A stretch of DNA of 64,000 nucleotides from Lachnospiraceae bacterium (lineage in GTDB: Bacteria > Bacillota > Clostridia > Lachnospirales > Lachnospiraceae), in NCBI GenBank assembly GCA_017634975.1, contig JAGBMJ010000043.1:1-64000 (forward strand), in the 5' to 3' direction. Under the pieces are notes generated by a model. The model searched no databases. It was not told where the DNA came from and saw nothing but the letters and a program-made list of their open reading frames with translations. Shown in pieces: positions 35,467-44,797 of this stretch (positions are counted from its first letter, which is position 1; each line of letters starts with the position of its first letter). A program made the position numbers and the translations under genes.

Positions 35467-36378
35467 ATGCATCTGTTATATCTGGCACTGATCCCGGTCA
35501 TAGCACTTTTGATATTTATCTATGTGAGGGATAAGAAAGAAAAGGAACCGGTCGGTTTTCTCGTACTTCTGTTTATTGCGGGAATGAGTACCGTGATCCC
35601 GGCGATCATTGCAGAGGCGATCGGGGAATTGATCCTGGGAGCCATTTTCCCGGAGGAATCTGTGATCAAGGCGTATATTGTTGCCATCGCACTGGTAGCA
35701 CCGGTGGAAGAAATGGGAAAATATGTGATCCTGCGGGCAATCACATGGAAAAACAAAAATTTTGATTATAGCTATGACGCGATCGTATATTCGGTATTTG
35801 TGTCCCTGGGATTTGCTGCTGTGGAGAATATCGGCTATGTGTTCAATAATGGACTCAGCACTGCCATTTTGCGAATGTTTACGGCCGTTCCGGGACACGC
35901 CTGCTTTGCGGTATTTATGGGATTTTTCTACAGCAAGGCTAAATACGCAAGCGTAACCAACGATCGGTCCTTGCATGCTAAGTTTACGGCACTTTCGATG
36001 ATCGTTCCGATCATACTTCATGGCATTTATGATGCGATCGTTATGGGCGCGGTGTCTTCGGGGGCAGTGATCTTTGCCGGATTAAGTATACTGGCATGGC
36101 TTGGATTTGTGGCGATGTTGTTTGCCGGTGCGGTTGTCGTGGTCATTACGGCGTCGAAGAATGATTTCTGCATCGTTACCATGCCGGATGCGACGCAGAC
36201 GTATTATCGTCCGGCCGTGGTCGGTACGTGGAACTGCAGCTGCGGTGCCGTCAGCTCTCACAATTTCTGCTATAAATGCGGCAGCCCCAGACCTATGATC
36301 AATGCCTGGCAGTGTCCGCAGTGCGGTACGATATCGGCACTGAATTTCTGCGGTAACTGCGGATACCGGAGAGGATAA
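35467..36378 (+). CDS. PrsW-like intramembrane protease with two C-terminal zinc ribbons
   Basis: A 303-residue protein with about seven or eight membrane helices, then two zinc ribbons. PrsW motifs: EExxK as VAPVEEMGKY (E81/E82), FxxxE as GFAAVENIGY (E120), and HxxxD as LHGIYDAI (H185/D189). PrsW cleaves anti-sigma factors in Bacillus. From ~235 the protein adds TWNCSCGAVSSHNFCYKCG and WQCPQCGTISALNFCGNCG, each with four Cys. The family rarely carries such ribbons in my experience. GAAAGGAG precedes the ATG. No sigma/anti-sigma pair is in the window. Confidence 0.88.
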   Translation: MHLLYLALIPVIALLIFIYVRDKKEKEPVGFLVLLFIAGMSTVIPAIIAEAIGELILGAIFPEESVIKAYIVAIALVAPVEEMGKYVILRAITWKNKNFDYSYDAIVYSVFVSLGFAAVENIGYVFNNGLSTAILRMFTAVPGHACFAVFMGFFYSKAKYASVTNDRSLHAKFTALSMIVPIILHGIYDAIVMGAVSSGAVIFAGLSILAWLGFVAMLFAGAVVVVITASKNDFCIVTMPDATQTYYRPAVVGTWNCSCGAVSSHNFCYKCGSPRPMINAWQCPQCGTISALNFCGNCGYRRG

Positions 36379-36409
36379 CTGCGCATCACAGGGAAGGATC
36401 ACTGATCGT

Positions 36410-37276
36410 ATGAGATTGAGTTTAAGATCACAACTATATAACGTAAGGACACGTATTCGCCTGCTGGACGGTATGTTGTTTTATATACTGGTTATTCCTC
36501 TTAATAGCCTGCTCGGTATCCTTTTCTCGATCGCAGCTGACAATCCTGATGGTTTACATATTTTTATAGTCCTGTTTCTGTTGAGTTGGATTCCGATTCC
36601 TTTACGGTATTGTTTGAGAAGCCGTACGAGGATAAATCATGGACAGCGATCATCGCTGATCATAGAACGTGAGAAAGAAAGCGGCAAATGGGAATTTCAA
36701 CCGGAACAGATTCCTAAAACGATCACATGGGATCGTGAAAACGGAATGACTTATTCGGAAAAGGATGGCTGGCAGCCGTATTATGGCAGTTATAATGTGA
36801 TCCTGATCCGGGATAAAAAAGGATGGGCACGGATCTACGGTGATACGGAAGCGTTCATTATAGAGATCGGTTTGAGAAAAAGGAAAGGTTTTCAGACCTT
36901 CCATATGATTGCTGCGGTGAACACGGATACCGTGATCCCGGTTACAGACGAAAATGACGAAAAAGTGCTGATCCTGACCAATACGTTTTCGGAACGGTTT
37001 GCCGTAAGAAAAAAATGGATGGTCAGTGAATCGCAGACCCGGGATTTTCTGTGCAGATTGTATGAAAGCCAGGATCCGGAAGAGGCAATGAAGGGCTTTG
37101 TTTTTGAGGATACCAGCGGATTGGTCCGCAGACTGCTCAAAAAGAAATGCTATATTGTACCGGATGAGTATATGCTTGACTTTGAGGCTGTGACAGAAGA
37201 TCAGGAGTGGAAAGAAAAAGCAGAAAGCCGCCTGGCAGATGCATTGACCGAAATGCAGGCAGAAGCTGAAAGGTAA
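36410..37276 (+). CDS. Membrane protein of unknown function (YcxB-like layout)
   Basis: A 288-residue protein with two N-terminal membrane helices (MLFYILVIPLNSLLGILF and GLHIFIVLFLLSWIPIPL), then a cytoplasmic domain: TITWDRENGMTYSEKDGWQP, YNVILIRDKKGWARIY, FLCRLYESQDPEEA. The layout recalls YcxB-like proteins, but similarity is weak and I assign no function. It follows the PrsW-like gene by 31 bases and is probably in the same unit. Confidence 0.75.
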   Translation: MRLSLRSQLYNVRTRIRLLDGMLFYILVIPLNSLLGILFSIAADNPDGLHIFIVLFLLSWIPIPLRYCLRSRTRINHGQRSSLIIEREKESGKWEFQPEQIPKTITWDRENGMTYSEKDGWQPYYGSYNVILIRDKKGWARIYGDTEAFIIEIGLRKRKGFQTFHMIAAVNTDTVIPVTDENDEKVLILTNTFSERFAVRKKWMVSESQTRDFLCRLYESQDPEEAMKGFVFEDTSGLVRRLLKKKCYIVPDEYMLDFEAVTEDQEWKEKAESRLADALTEMQAEAER

Positions 37277-37284
37277 ATTTACAT

Positions 37285-37313
37285 TTGACATACACGATAT
37301 TGTGTGCTAAAAA
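37285..37313 (+). promoter_or_regulatory. Promoter of argH
   Basis: TTGACA (37285-37290), 17 bases, TAAAAA (37308-37313). The -35 is perfect, the -10 weaker. The predicted start is next to a hairpin at 37320. Confidence 0.55.
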
Positions 37314-37319
37314 TGTATA

Positions 37320-37346
37320 AACACCAGGTTTCGCCTGATGTGTTTT
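37320..37346 (+). terminator. Hairpin with T-run between promoter and argH
   Basis: AACACCAGG and CCTGATGTGTT pair with a two-base bulge around a TTTCG loop, followed by TTTATATTATATTG. It may end the PrsW unit, or, since it lies downstream of the argH promoter, act as an attenuator. Confidence 0.5.
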
Positions 37347-37379
37347 ATATTATATTGTTTCATTAAAGGAAGAAGATTT

Positions 37380-38756
37380 ATGGCACAGCTTTGGGGAGGA
37401 AGATTTACAAAAGAAACGGATCGGGATGTGTATCTGTTCAATGCATCCATTGATTTTGACAAGCGTCTGTATGCACAGGATATCGAAGGCAGTATCGCGC
37501 ATGCCATCATGCTGGAGAAGCAGGGGATCCTTACCTTAGAGGAAAAAGATGCGATCGTAAAAGGCCTGACCACCATCCGGGAAAAACTGGAGGACGGCAG
37601 TCTTGTGATCACCGATAAATATGAAGATATTCACAGCTTTGTGGAAGCCAATCTGACGGATATGATCGGGGACGCCGGAAAGAAACTGCATACCGGGCGC
37701 AGCCGTAACGATCAGGTGGCACTGGATATGAAACTTTATGTTCGCAGCCAGGTATCGGAGATCGAAGAAGAACTGAAGAAGTTCCAGACGATCCTGTTAC
37801 GTATTATGGAAGAAAACCTGGAGACCTATATGCCGGGCTTCACGCATCTGCAGAAAGCGCAGCCGGTGACACTGGCACATCATTTTGGCGCGTATTTCGA
37901 GATGTTCCGCAGAGACCGGTCCAGACTCTCGGATATCTATGAGAGAATGAACACCTGTCCGCTGGGAGCCGGGGCACTGGCAGGCACCACGTATCCGCTG
38001 GACCGTGCGTATACCGCGAGCATGCTTGGCTTTGAAGGACCGACCTTAAACTCTATGGATTCCGTATCCGACCGTGATTATGTCATCGAATTTTTATCGG
38101 CATTATCCACGATCATGATGCACTTATCCCGGTTCGCCGAGGAAGTGATCATCTGGAATTCGAATGAATATGGTTTTGTGGAGATCGACGATGCCTTTTC
38201 AACCGGATCTTCCATTATGCCGCAGAAGAAGAACCCGGATATTGCCGAGCTGGTAAGAGGTAAGACAGGACGCGTATACGGCCATCTGGTAGCGATGCTG
38301 ACCACAATGAAGGGTCTGCCGCTGGCCTATAACAAGGATATGCAGGAGGATAAGGAAGGCACTTTTGATGCTATCGATACCGTAAAGGAATGCATCTCCA
38401 TGTTTATGCAGATGGTGGATACCATGAAGTTCCGCAAGGATGTGATGGCAAGAAGCGCAATGATGGGCTTCACCAATGCGACCGATGCAGCGGACTACCT
38501 CGTAAAGCACGGCGTACCGTTCCGTGACGCGCATGGCATCATCGGACATCTGGTTCTGACCTGCATCGAGAAGGGCAAATCCATCGAGGAGATGAGCCTG
38601 GAAGAACTCAAGGAGATATCCGATGTGTTCGATGCGGATATATATGATGCGGTATCCTTAAAGACCTGCGTAGAGCGCAGACTGACCACCGGAGCACCGG
38701 GCATCGCGGCCATGAAGGAAGTTATAGCGGAATATCGGAAGTATTTAGCTAACTAA
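37380..38756 (+). CDS. argH: Argininosuccinate lyase
   Basis: The last step of arginine synthesis: argininosuccinate to arginine and fumarate. The N-terminus MAQLWGGRFTKETDRDVYLF is diagnostic. HTGRSRNDQVALDMKLYVR, TPGFTHLQ-type as MPGFTHLQKAQPVTLAHH, and the fumarase-superfamily signature GSSIMPQKKNPDIAELVRGK with the catalytic Ser are present. 458 residues. AAAGGAAG precedes ATG 37380; the in-frame ATG at 37338 falls inside the leader hairpin and is rejected. asd follows 32 bases on. No argG is nearby. Confidence 0.97.
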   Translation: MAQLWGGRFTKETDRDVYLFNASIDFDKRLYAQDIEGSIAHAIMLEKQGILTLEEKDAIVKGLTTIREKLEDGSLVITDKYEDIHSFVEANLTDMIGDAGKKLHTGRSRNDQVALDMKLYVRSQVSEIEEELKKFQTILLRIMEENLETYMPGFTHLQKAQPVTLAHHFGAYFEMFRRDRSRLSDIYERMNTCPLGAGALAGTTYPLDRAYTASMLGFEGPTLNSMDSVSDRDYVIEFLSALSTIMMHLSRFAEEVIIWNSNEYGFVEIDDAFSTGSSIMPQKKNPDIAELVRGKTGRVYGHLVAMLTTMKGLPLAYNKDMQEDKEGTFDAIDTVKECISMFMQMVDTMKFRKDVMARSAMMGFTNATDAADYLVKHGVPFRDAHGIIGHLVLTCIEKGKSIEEMSLEELKEISDVFDADIYDAVSLKTCVERRLTTGAPGIAAMKEVIAEYRKYLAN

Positions 38757-38788
38757 TAATTTTATATATAGTTTGGGAGGAAAAAACT

Positions 38789-39871
38789 ATGAGCAAGTTG
38801 AAAGTCGGTATTTTAGGAGCAACCGGTATGGTAGGACAGAGATTTATCTCGATCCTGGAGAATCATCCCTGGTTTGAAGTGGTAACCGTGGCAGCAAGCC
38901 CGCGTTCCGCAGGCAAGACCTACGAAGAAGCAGTAGGCGATCGCTGGAAGATGGATACTCCGATGCCGGAAGCCGTTAAGAAACTGATCGTAGCAAATGT
39001 AAATGAAGTAGAGAAGGTTGCGGCATCCGTAGATTTCGTATTCTCTGCAGTCGATATGACCAAGGATGAGATCCGTGCGATCGAGGAAGCTTATGCAAAG
39101 ACAGAGACTCCGGTCGTTTCCAACAACAGCGCACATCGCTGGACACCGGACGTACCGATGGTAGTACCTGAGATCAACCCGGAGCATATGCATGTGATCG
39201 AGTTCCAGAAGAAGAGATTGGGAACAAGCCGCGGTTTCATCGCCGTTAAGCCGAACTGCTCTATCCAGAGCTACGCACCGGTTCTGACCGCATGGAAAGA
39301 GTATGAACCGTATGAAGTGGTAGCAACAACTTATCAGGCAATCTCCGGTGCCGGCAAGACCTTTAAGGATTGGCCGGAAATGGTAGGCAATATCATCCCG
39401 TACATCGGCGGTGAGGAAGAAAAGTCCGAAAAAGAGCCGCTGCGTATCTGGGGTAAGATTGAAAACGGAGTGATCGTTCCTGCAGAAAGCCCGATCATCA
39501 CCTGCCAGTGCATCCGTGTACCGGTACTGAATGGTCATACCGCTGCAGTATTCGTAAAGTTCCGCCAGAAGCCGACTAAAGAGCAGCTGATCGAGAAGCT
39601 GGTTACCTTCTCCGGTGAGCCGCAGAAGCTTGGTCTTCCGAGCGCTCCGAAGCAGTTCATCCAGTACCTGGAAGAGGACAATCGTCCGCAGGTTGCTCTG
39701 GATGTAAACTACGAGAACGGTATGGGCATATCCGTAGGCCGTCTGCGCGAGGATACGGTTTATGACTGGAAGTTTGTAGGCCTGTCCCACAACACCCTGC
39801 GTGGCGCTGCCGGCGGTGCGGTAGAATGTGCCGAGCTGCTGAAGGCAATGGAGTATATCAAGGAAAAATAA
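38789..39871 (+). CDS. asd: Aspartate-semialdehyde dehydrogenase
   Basis: It reduces aspartyl phosphate to aspartate semialdehyde, the branch point to lysine, threonine and methionine (and to diaminopimelate for the wall). The NADP motif is GILGATGMVGQRFISILENH. The catalytic Cys is in VKPNCSIQSYAPVL. TYQAISGAGKTFKDWPEM and NGHTAAVFVKFR follow. At 360 residues it is the archaeal/fungal-like type rather than the E. coli type, common in Clostridia. GGGAGG precedes the ATG. Codon bias is strong, suggesting high expression. Confidence 0.96.
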   Translation: MSKLKVGILGATGMVGQRFISILENHPWFEVVTVAASPRSAGKTYEEAVGDRWKMDTPMPEAVKKLIVANVNEVEKVAASVDFVFSAVDMTKDEIRAIEEAYAKTETPVVSNNSAHRWTPDVPMVVPEINPEHMHVIEFQKKRLGTSRGFIAVKPNCSIQSYAPVLTAWKEYEPYEVVATTYQAISGAGKTFKDWPEMVGNIIPYIGGEEEKSEKEPLRIWGKIENGVIVPAESPIITCQCIRVPVLNGHTAAVFVKFRQKPTKEQLIEKLVTFSGEPQKLGLPSAPKQFIQYLEEDNRPQVALDVNYENGMGISVGRLREDTVYDWKFVGLSHNTLRGAAGGAVECAELLKAMEYIKEK

Positions 39872-39921
39872 TCTGCAGCCCCAAGGGGAAGGGAATTATA
39901 GATCAGTGAGAAGTAAATCTC

Positions 39922-41310
39922 ATGTTTGTAGGTAGAAAAAAAGAACTGAATTATTTGTCTGACTGCTTTCGAAAAGAAGGCAGTCAGATTTTGGTGGTTT
40001 ACGGACACAAAGGCGTGGGCAAAACCAGCCTTTTATTTCGATTCGCAGAAAACGTACAACCGTTGGCTGACGGATCGTTTTTTCATTATTACGCAGCCAG
40101 GCCGTGTTCGGAAAAGGAACAGCTGATCCTCTGGAATTGCGAACTCGGAGAGGAAGGTAAGGAAAATGAACGAAACGGTCAGGAAGGCTTTACGGATATT
40201 TTCGGAAAGATACAGAAAACTGCTTCCGGAAAGAAGCAGCTGATCGTTGTTGATGAGTTCCAGAATATCGTAAAGTACTCGCAAGGCTTTATGGAAGCAG
40301 CAATCCGATTTGTAAAAACGACGGAAACACCATGTATGCTGGTGCTTTTATCCTCGGCGATCAGTTTTGTGGAAACGGATCTGGTGCCCAGGATCGGGAA
40401 TCTGGCACTTGGGATCGGCGGATTTTTGAAAGTGCCCGAAATGGGCTTTATGGATTGCGTTAATTATTTTAAAAACTGCAATACGAGACAGTGCATGGAG
40501 ATCTTCAGCATTTTAGGCGGGATCCCTGCGTATTGGGAACGCTTTGATGCAGAAGTGTCCGTTGAGGAAAATATCAAACACGCGATCCTGCGAAAGGATG
40601 CACCCCTTCGAAATGAAGGAGAGTCGATCGTATCGGCAGATCTGCGGGAGCTGAATGTATACAGCACGATCCTGCATTGCCTGGCGAACGGTTTGAACAA
40701 ATTAAATGATCTGCATATTCATACGGGATTTTCCAGAGCCAAGATCAGTGTATATATCAAGAATCTGATGGAACGTGAACTCGTGGAAAAGGTGTTTCCG
40801 TTTGAAAATGCTTCGGGTATAAATGCGAAAAAAGGTATCTATCGCATTACACTGCGCTATCTGGAGTTTTATTACCGTTTTTTGTTCGGGGGACTCAGTT
40901 CCCTGGAGCGGCTGAGCACGGAGGATTATTACGAACAAAAGATCGCAGGCATGCTTAAGAGTTTCCACCAGACCAATTTCCGCAAGGTATGCGGGGAATA
41001 TCTGGAACTGCTGAATGTGCGGAATATGCTGCCGGTCAAAGCGGAGCTCCGCGGCGAGTGGGTTGGCAAGAACGGCACGATCGATCTGGTACTGCAGGAT
41101 GCGGAAGAAAACAATCTGCTGGCGTTCTGCGATTGGGAAAAGGAACAGATCGGTAAGGAGGATCTGCAGCATGATCTGAAGACAGTGGAAGAAGCGGGTT
41201 TATCTCCGGATCATGTCTATCTGTTTTCCGCGGGACATTTTTCGGATGAGGTCAAAGCGGCTGCTGCGGAGATGGGATTTGTGGAACTGGTCGATATCGA
41301 TACTTTGTAA
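39922..41310 (+). CDS. Archaeal-type AAA ATPase with DUF234-like C-terminus
   Basis: A 462-residue ATPase of the STAND-like archaeal ATPase family: MFVGRKKELNYLSDCFRK, Walker A in VVYGHKGVGKTSLLFRF, Walker B in LIVVDEFQNIVKYS, then a winged helix (~235-300, HIHTGFSRAKISVYIKNLME) and a C-terminal DUF234-like nuclease-fold region (AELRGEWVGKNGTIDLVLQD). Genes of this family are often single, mobile-looking additions of unknown role. The ribosome binding site is weak (GTGAGAAG). It lies between asd and topB with no conserved partner. Confidence 0.87.
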   Translation: MFVGRKKELNYLSDCFRKEGSQILVVYGHKGVGKTSLLFRFAENVQPLADGSFFHYYAARPCSEKEQLILWNCELGEEGKENERNGQEGFTDIFGKIQKTASGKKQLIVVDEFQNIVKYSQGFMEAAIRFVKTTETPCMLVLLSSAISFVETDLVPRIGNLALGIGGFLKVPEMGFMDCVNYFKNCNTRQCMEIFSILGGIPAYWERFDAEVSVEENIKHAILRKDAPLRNEGESIVSADLRELNVYSTILHCLANGLNKLNDLHIHTGFSRAKISVYIKNLMERELVEKVFPFENASGINAKKGIYRITLRYLEFYYRFLFGGLSSLERLSTEDYYEQKIAGMLKSFHQTNFRKVCGEYLELLNVRNMLPVKAELRGEWVGKNGTIDLVLQDAEENNLLAFCDWEKEQIGKEDLQHDLKTVEEAGLSPDHVYLFSAGHFSDEVKAAAAEMGFVELVDIDTL

Positions 41311-41337
41311 ATACAGAAATATTTAATCATAGTTATT

Positions 41338-43452
41338 ATGTCAGAGAATACTGCGAAGAAGGCACTTTTTATCGCGGAGAAGCCCTCCGTCGCAAGAGAA
41401 TTTGCCAAGGCTTTAAAATATAATATGCGAAACTGTGACGGCTATATGGAGTCGAACGAAGCTGTCATTACCTGGTGCGTGGGACATCTGGTGACCATGA
41501 GTTATCCGGAAGTATACCGTGAAGAACTGAAACGCTGGAGTTTTCAAACGCTGCCGTTCATTCCGGAGGAATATCTCTATGAAGTGATCCCGGCATCGGC
41601 CAAGCAGTTTCAGATCGTCAGCGGTCTGCTGAACCGCAGCGATATCGATACGATCTATGTCTGCACCGACTCCGGACGCGAAGGGGAATACATCTATCGT
41701 CTGGTGGAAAAGCAGGCAAACGTGACCGGCAAGAACCGGAAGCGTGTATGGATCGATTCCCAGACCGAAGAAGAGATACAGCGCGGGATCCGGGAAGCAA
41801 AAGATCTTTCTGCTTACGATGATCTGAGTAATGCGGCGTATCTGCGCGCTCAGGAAGATTACCTGATGGGGATCAATTTTTCCAGAGTGCTCACCTTAAA
41901 ATACGGTCAGACACTGCAGAATTATCTGAAGGCCGAGAAACGTACGGTGATCGCGGTCGGCCGGGTGATGACCTGTGTACTTGGCATGGTTGTTCTCCGG
42001 GAACGTGAGATCCGGAATTTTACCAAGACTCCTTTTTACAGGGTAGTCGGAGATTTTGAGATCGGCGGCCGGCCGGTGAGCGGCGAATGGAAAGCAGTGG
42101 AAGGTTCAAAGTATTTTGAGTCACCGCTCTTGTATAAAGAAAACGGTTTTAAAGAGCGCAAAGACGCGGTTGCGCTGATCGAATATCTGGGTGGTGCGCC
42201 GGAAGGGGAGGTCTTTCGGACACCCGGGGAAGGCGAACTGCTCAAGGCGGAGAAAAAAACGGAAAAAAAGAATGCGCCGCTGCTCTATAATCTGGCGGAA
42301 TTGCAGAATATCTGCTCAAAGCTTTTCAAGATCAGTCCGGATGAGACCTTAAAGATCGCGCAGGAACTGTACGAAAAGAAGCTGACGACCTATCCGAGAA
42401 CCGATGCCCGTGTGCTTTCCACGGCAGTGGCCAAGGTGATCCATCAGAATATACGGGGGCTTTGCAATTATGCGACATGCGCGTCTTTTGCGCAGGAAGT
42501 CCTGCAGAACAATATGTTCAAAGGTCTGGAAAAGACACGCTATGTGAATGACAAGCAGATCACGGATCACTATGCGATCATTCCGACCGGACAGGGATTT
42601 GGCAACCTCGGCAGCCTGTCACATACATCGGCAAAAGTATATGAACTGATCGTGCGCAGATTTCTGGCGATCTTTTATCCGCCGCAGGTATTCCAGAAGA
42701 TGAGCCTGACGATCGGGATGGATACGGAGAAATTCTTTACCGGCTTTAAAGTGCAGCAGGAGGAAGGCTGGCAGAAGGTGATGAAGTATTCCTTCTTTAA
42801 GGATAAGGCGGATAAGAAAACCGGGGACAAAGCCGATAGCGCCGATAAAGAGGAAAAGGAAGAAAAAGAAGAAAAAGAAGGCGAGGAACAGGAGTTGGCC
42901 TGTGATCCGGAATTCCTGCAAAAGCTTGCCGCATTGAAGAAGGGAACGAAGCTTCCCTGTGTTCAGATGGCGATCAAAGAGGGTGAGACCAAACCGCCGA
43001 CCAGATACAATTCCGGCAGCCTGATCCTGGCAATGGAAAATGCGGGACAGCTGATCGAAGACGAAGAGATGCGTGCGATGATCAAAGGAAGCGGGATCGG
43101 AACGTCTGCAACCAGAGCGGGGATCCTGGAAAAACTGGTGCGCAACCAGTATCTGGCGCTGAATAAAAAGACACAGATCTTTACACCGACGCAGATCGGG
43201 GAAATGATCTTTGATGTGGTACGGTATTCCATCGGATCGATGCTCAATCCGAAACTGACTGCCAGCTGGGAGATGGGACTTTCCGGAGTGGCGGACGGAA
43301 CGATCTCCAAGGAGGAATATACACAGAAACTGAACCGTTTTGTGACCAAACATACAGAAGATGTGAAAGAGCGGAACTATACCGGGGAACTGCGGCGCTG
43401 CTTTGATTATGCGGCTGCATATTATAAGCCCGGGAAAGGAAAGGCATCCTGA
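41338..43452 (+). CDS. topB: DNA topoisomerase III (type IA)
   Basis: A 704-residue type IA topoisomerase. The TOPRIM domain starts KALFIAEKPSVAREFAKAL and contains VCTDSGREGEYIYRLVEK. The catalytic Tyr is Y352 in LTTYPRTDARVLS. LARAQVDR-type contact reads YLRAQEDYLMGINFSRVLT. Around residues 486-520 there is a Lys/Glu-rich low-complexity insert encoded by a purine tract near 42850-42895. The protein ends shortly after the core, without C-terminal zinc ribbons. No good ribosome binding site is visible in the 27 bases before the ATG. It may decatenate replication or recombination intermediates. Confidence 0.94.
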   Translation: MSENTAKKALFIAEKPSVAREFAKALKYNMRNCDGYMESNEAVITWCVGHLVTMSYPEVYREELKRWSFQTLPFIPEEYLYEVIPASAKQFQIVSGLLNRSDIDTIYVCTDSGREGEYIYRLVEKQANVTGKNRKRVWIDSQTEEEIQRGIREAKDLSAYDDLSNAAYLRAQEDYLMGINFSRVLTLKYGQTLQNYLKAEKRTVIAVGRVMTCVLGMVVLREREIRNFTKTPFYRVVGDFEIGGRPVSGEWKAVEGSKYFESPLLYKENGFKERKDAVALIEYLGGAPEGEVFRTPGEGELLKAEKKTEKKNAPLLYNLAELQNICSKLFKISPDETLKIAQELYEKKLTTYPRTDARVLSTAVAKVIHQNIRGLCNYATCASFAQEVLQNNMFKGLEKTRYVNDKQITDHYAIIPTGQGFGNLGSLSHTSAKVYELIVRRFLAIFYPPQVFQKMSLTIGMDTEKFFTGFKVQQEEGWQKVMKYSFFKDKADKKTGDKADSADKEEKEEKEEKEGEEQELACDPEFLQKLAALKKGTKLPCVQMAIKEGETKPPTRYNSGSLILAMENAGQLIEDEEMRAMIKGSGIGTSATRAGILEKLVRNQYLALNKKTQIFTPTQIGEMIFDVVRYSIGSMLNPKLTASWEMGLSGVADGTISKEEYTQKLNRFVTKHTEDVKERNYTGELRRCFDYAAAYYKPGKGKAS

Positions 43453-43970
43453 TGCAGGAGCTGACGGAAAAGATCAAAGCGGCCGGGAAGGCAGGAAGTG
43501 CGTTCATGCAGCTGATGCTGAAGCTGGAGACCGATGGACATATGCGTGCTGCCGGGACGGAGAGACCGGTGGTCGTGCTGCTGCCGGAGATGATCGCGTA
43601 TGTTACCGCGCGGTTTGAGCCGGAAGGCCCGGAAGAAGAGTTCCTGATCAGAGGACTTGTAAAAATCCTGCCTCCGGAAGAAGAACGAACGCTGAATGGG
43701 ATCTGCGCCGGCATCCGAAGAAGCGCAGAAGATTTTTGCAGAAAACCGGAAGAGATGCCGGGAACGTATCTGGCACTTTGCCGTTTTGATGCGATGGCAC
43801 AGGAATATGATGGTGCCTTTTATAGCCGGATGAACGTAGAGAATCCCGGAAGACTGGCGGAGTATTATCTTAATCTGCTGGATGCGGTATATGAGATCGC
43901 GACGGAACTGGCAGGGGCGGAAGCTTCGGAGTGGGAGACTTGCAGGAGGCGATTCGTCGAATCATATTAA
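43452..43970 (+). CDS. Protein of unknown function, coupled to topB
   Basis: A 172-residue soluble helical protein whose ATG overlaps the last base of the topB TGA, so translation is almost surely coupled. Readable stretches are RPVVVLLPEMIAYVTARFEP and AEYYLNLLDAVYEIATELAG. No motif is recognised. Its tight link to topB hints at an accessory role, by context only. Confidence 0.75.
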   Translation: MQELTEKIKAAGKAGSAFMQLMLKLETDGHMRAAGTERPVVVLLPEMIAYVTARFEPEGPEEEFLIRGLVKILPPEEERTLNGICAGIRRSAEDFCRKPEEMPGTYLALCRFDAMAQEYDGAFYSRMNVENPGRLAEYYLNLLDAVYEIATELAGAEASEWETCRRRFVESY

Positions 43971-44030
43971 ATGGGCGTGACTAAAAAAAAAATCCTCTTG
44001 GTTTACCCTTGAGCGTAAGATAAGAAATAC

Positions 44031-44058
44031 TTGCAGATTTTTAAAATTTTGCTATAGT
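44031..44058 (+). promoter_or_regulatory. Promoter of HD-domain gene
   Basis: TTGCAG (44031-44036), 16 bases, TATAGT (44053-44058). It starts a unit with the HD-domain and CmpB-like genes. Confidence 0.6.
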
Positions 44059-44119
44059 ATATATGTTAAGAGATTTACATAACATGTCGATATTTAAGAT
44101 AGAGGGGAGTAGGAAGAGA

Positions 44120-44797
44120 ATGGGTAAGGTCAACTGGCAGATGAGGGAACTGCCGCAGGAAAAACGTGATCTGATGAAACGGATGATCCGGGAAGTGTCG
44201 GAGCACGAGAATTCGCAGTTTGACAAGATGGAGCAGTTTATGCAGCACGGTACTACTACGGTACGCAAGCATTGCATCAATGTAGCTCATGTAGCCTTGT
44301 TTCTTACCACCAAGTTCGGGATCGAAGTGGATGAAGAAGCGATGATCCGCGGGTGTCTGCTGCACGATTATTTCCTGTATGACTGGCATGATTTCAAGAT
44401 CGAGTATCTGATCCATGGCTGGACACATCCGGGTTTGTCGATGCGCAATGCGATCCGTGATTTTGATATCGGAGAAACGGAGCAGGATGTCATCAGGCAT
44501 CACATGTTTCCGATGACACCGTTTTTACCAAAGACCAGAGAAGGTTGGGCGATCGTTTTTGCCGACAAGCTGTGTGCCGGGGGAGAGACGGTTGGTGATC
44601 GTGTCAATGCAAGAAGAGAAGTGAAGATGGAGGCGATGAAGTATACGCGTCCGCATCTTTTGAAGAGAGGCAAGGCAACGATTGACGGGCAAATGACAAA
44701 GGAGGAGGGAAAGAATGCCGATCGTATTCGCAGGCATGGATTGGGCATCACTCACACTGGCCATGGCGTTTTACGGCGTCATAGGGTGGCTGTTTGA
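44120..44797 (+). CDS. HD-domain phosphohydrolase-like protein
   Basis: About 225 residues. The HD pattern is clear: an early His in TTVRKHCINVAHVALFL, the His-Asp pair in IRGCLLHDYFLYDWH, and later His/Asp in DVIRHHMFPMTP and VFADKLCAGGETVGDR. Such enzymes cleave phosphate esters or nucleotides; the substrate is not evident. GGAAGAG precedes ATG 44120, preferred over ATG 44063 in the -10 region. The last ~27 codons overlap the next gene in another frame and look like random coding, so the ancestral stop was probably near 44697. Confidence 0.85.
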   Translation: MGKVNWQMRELPQEKRDLMKRMIREVSEHENSQFDKMEQFMQHGTTTVRKHCINVAHVALFLTTKFGIEVDEEAMIRGCLLHDYFLYDWHDFKIEYLIHGWTHPGLSMRNAIRDFDIGETEQDVIRHHMFPMTPFLPKTREGWAIVFADKLCAGGETVGDRVNARREVKMEAMKYTRPHLLKRGKATIDGQMTKEEGKNADRIRRHGLGITHTGHGVLRRHRVAV

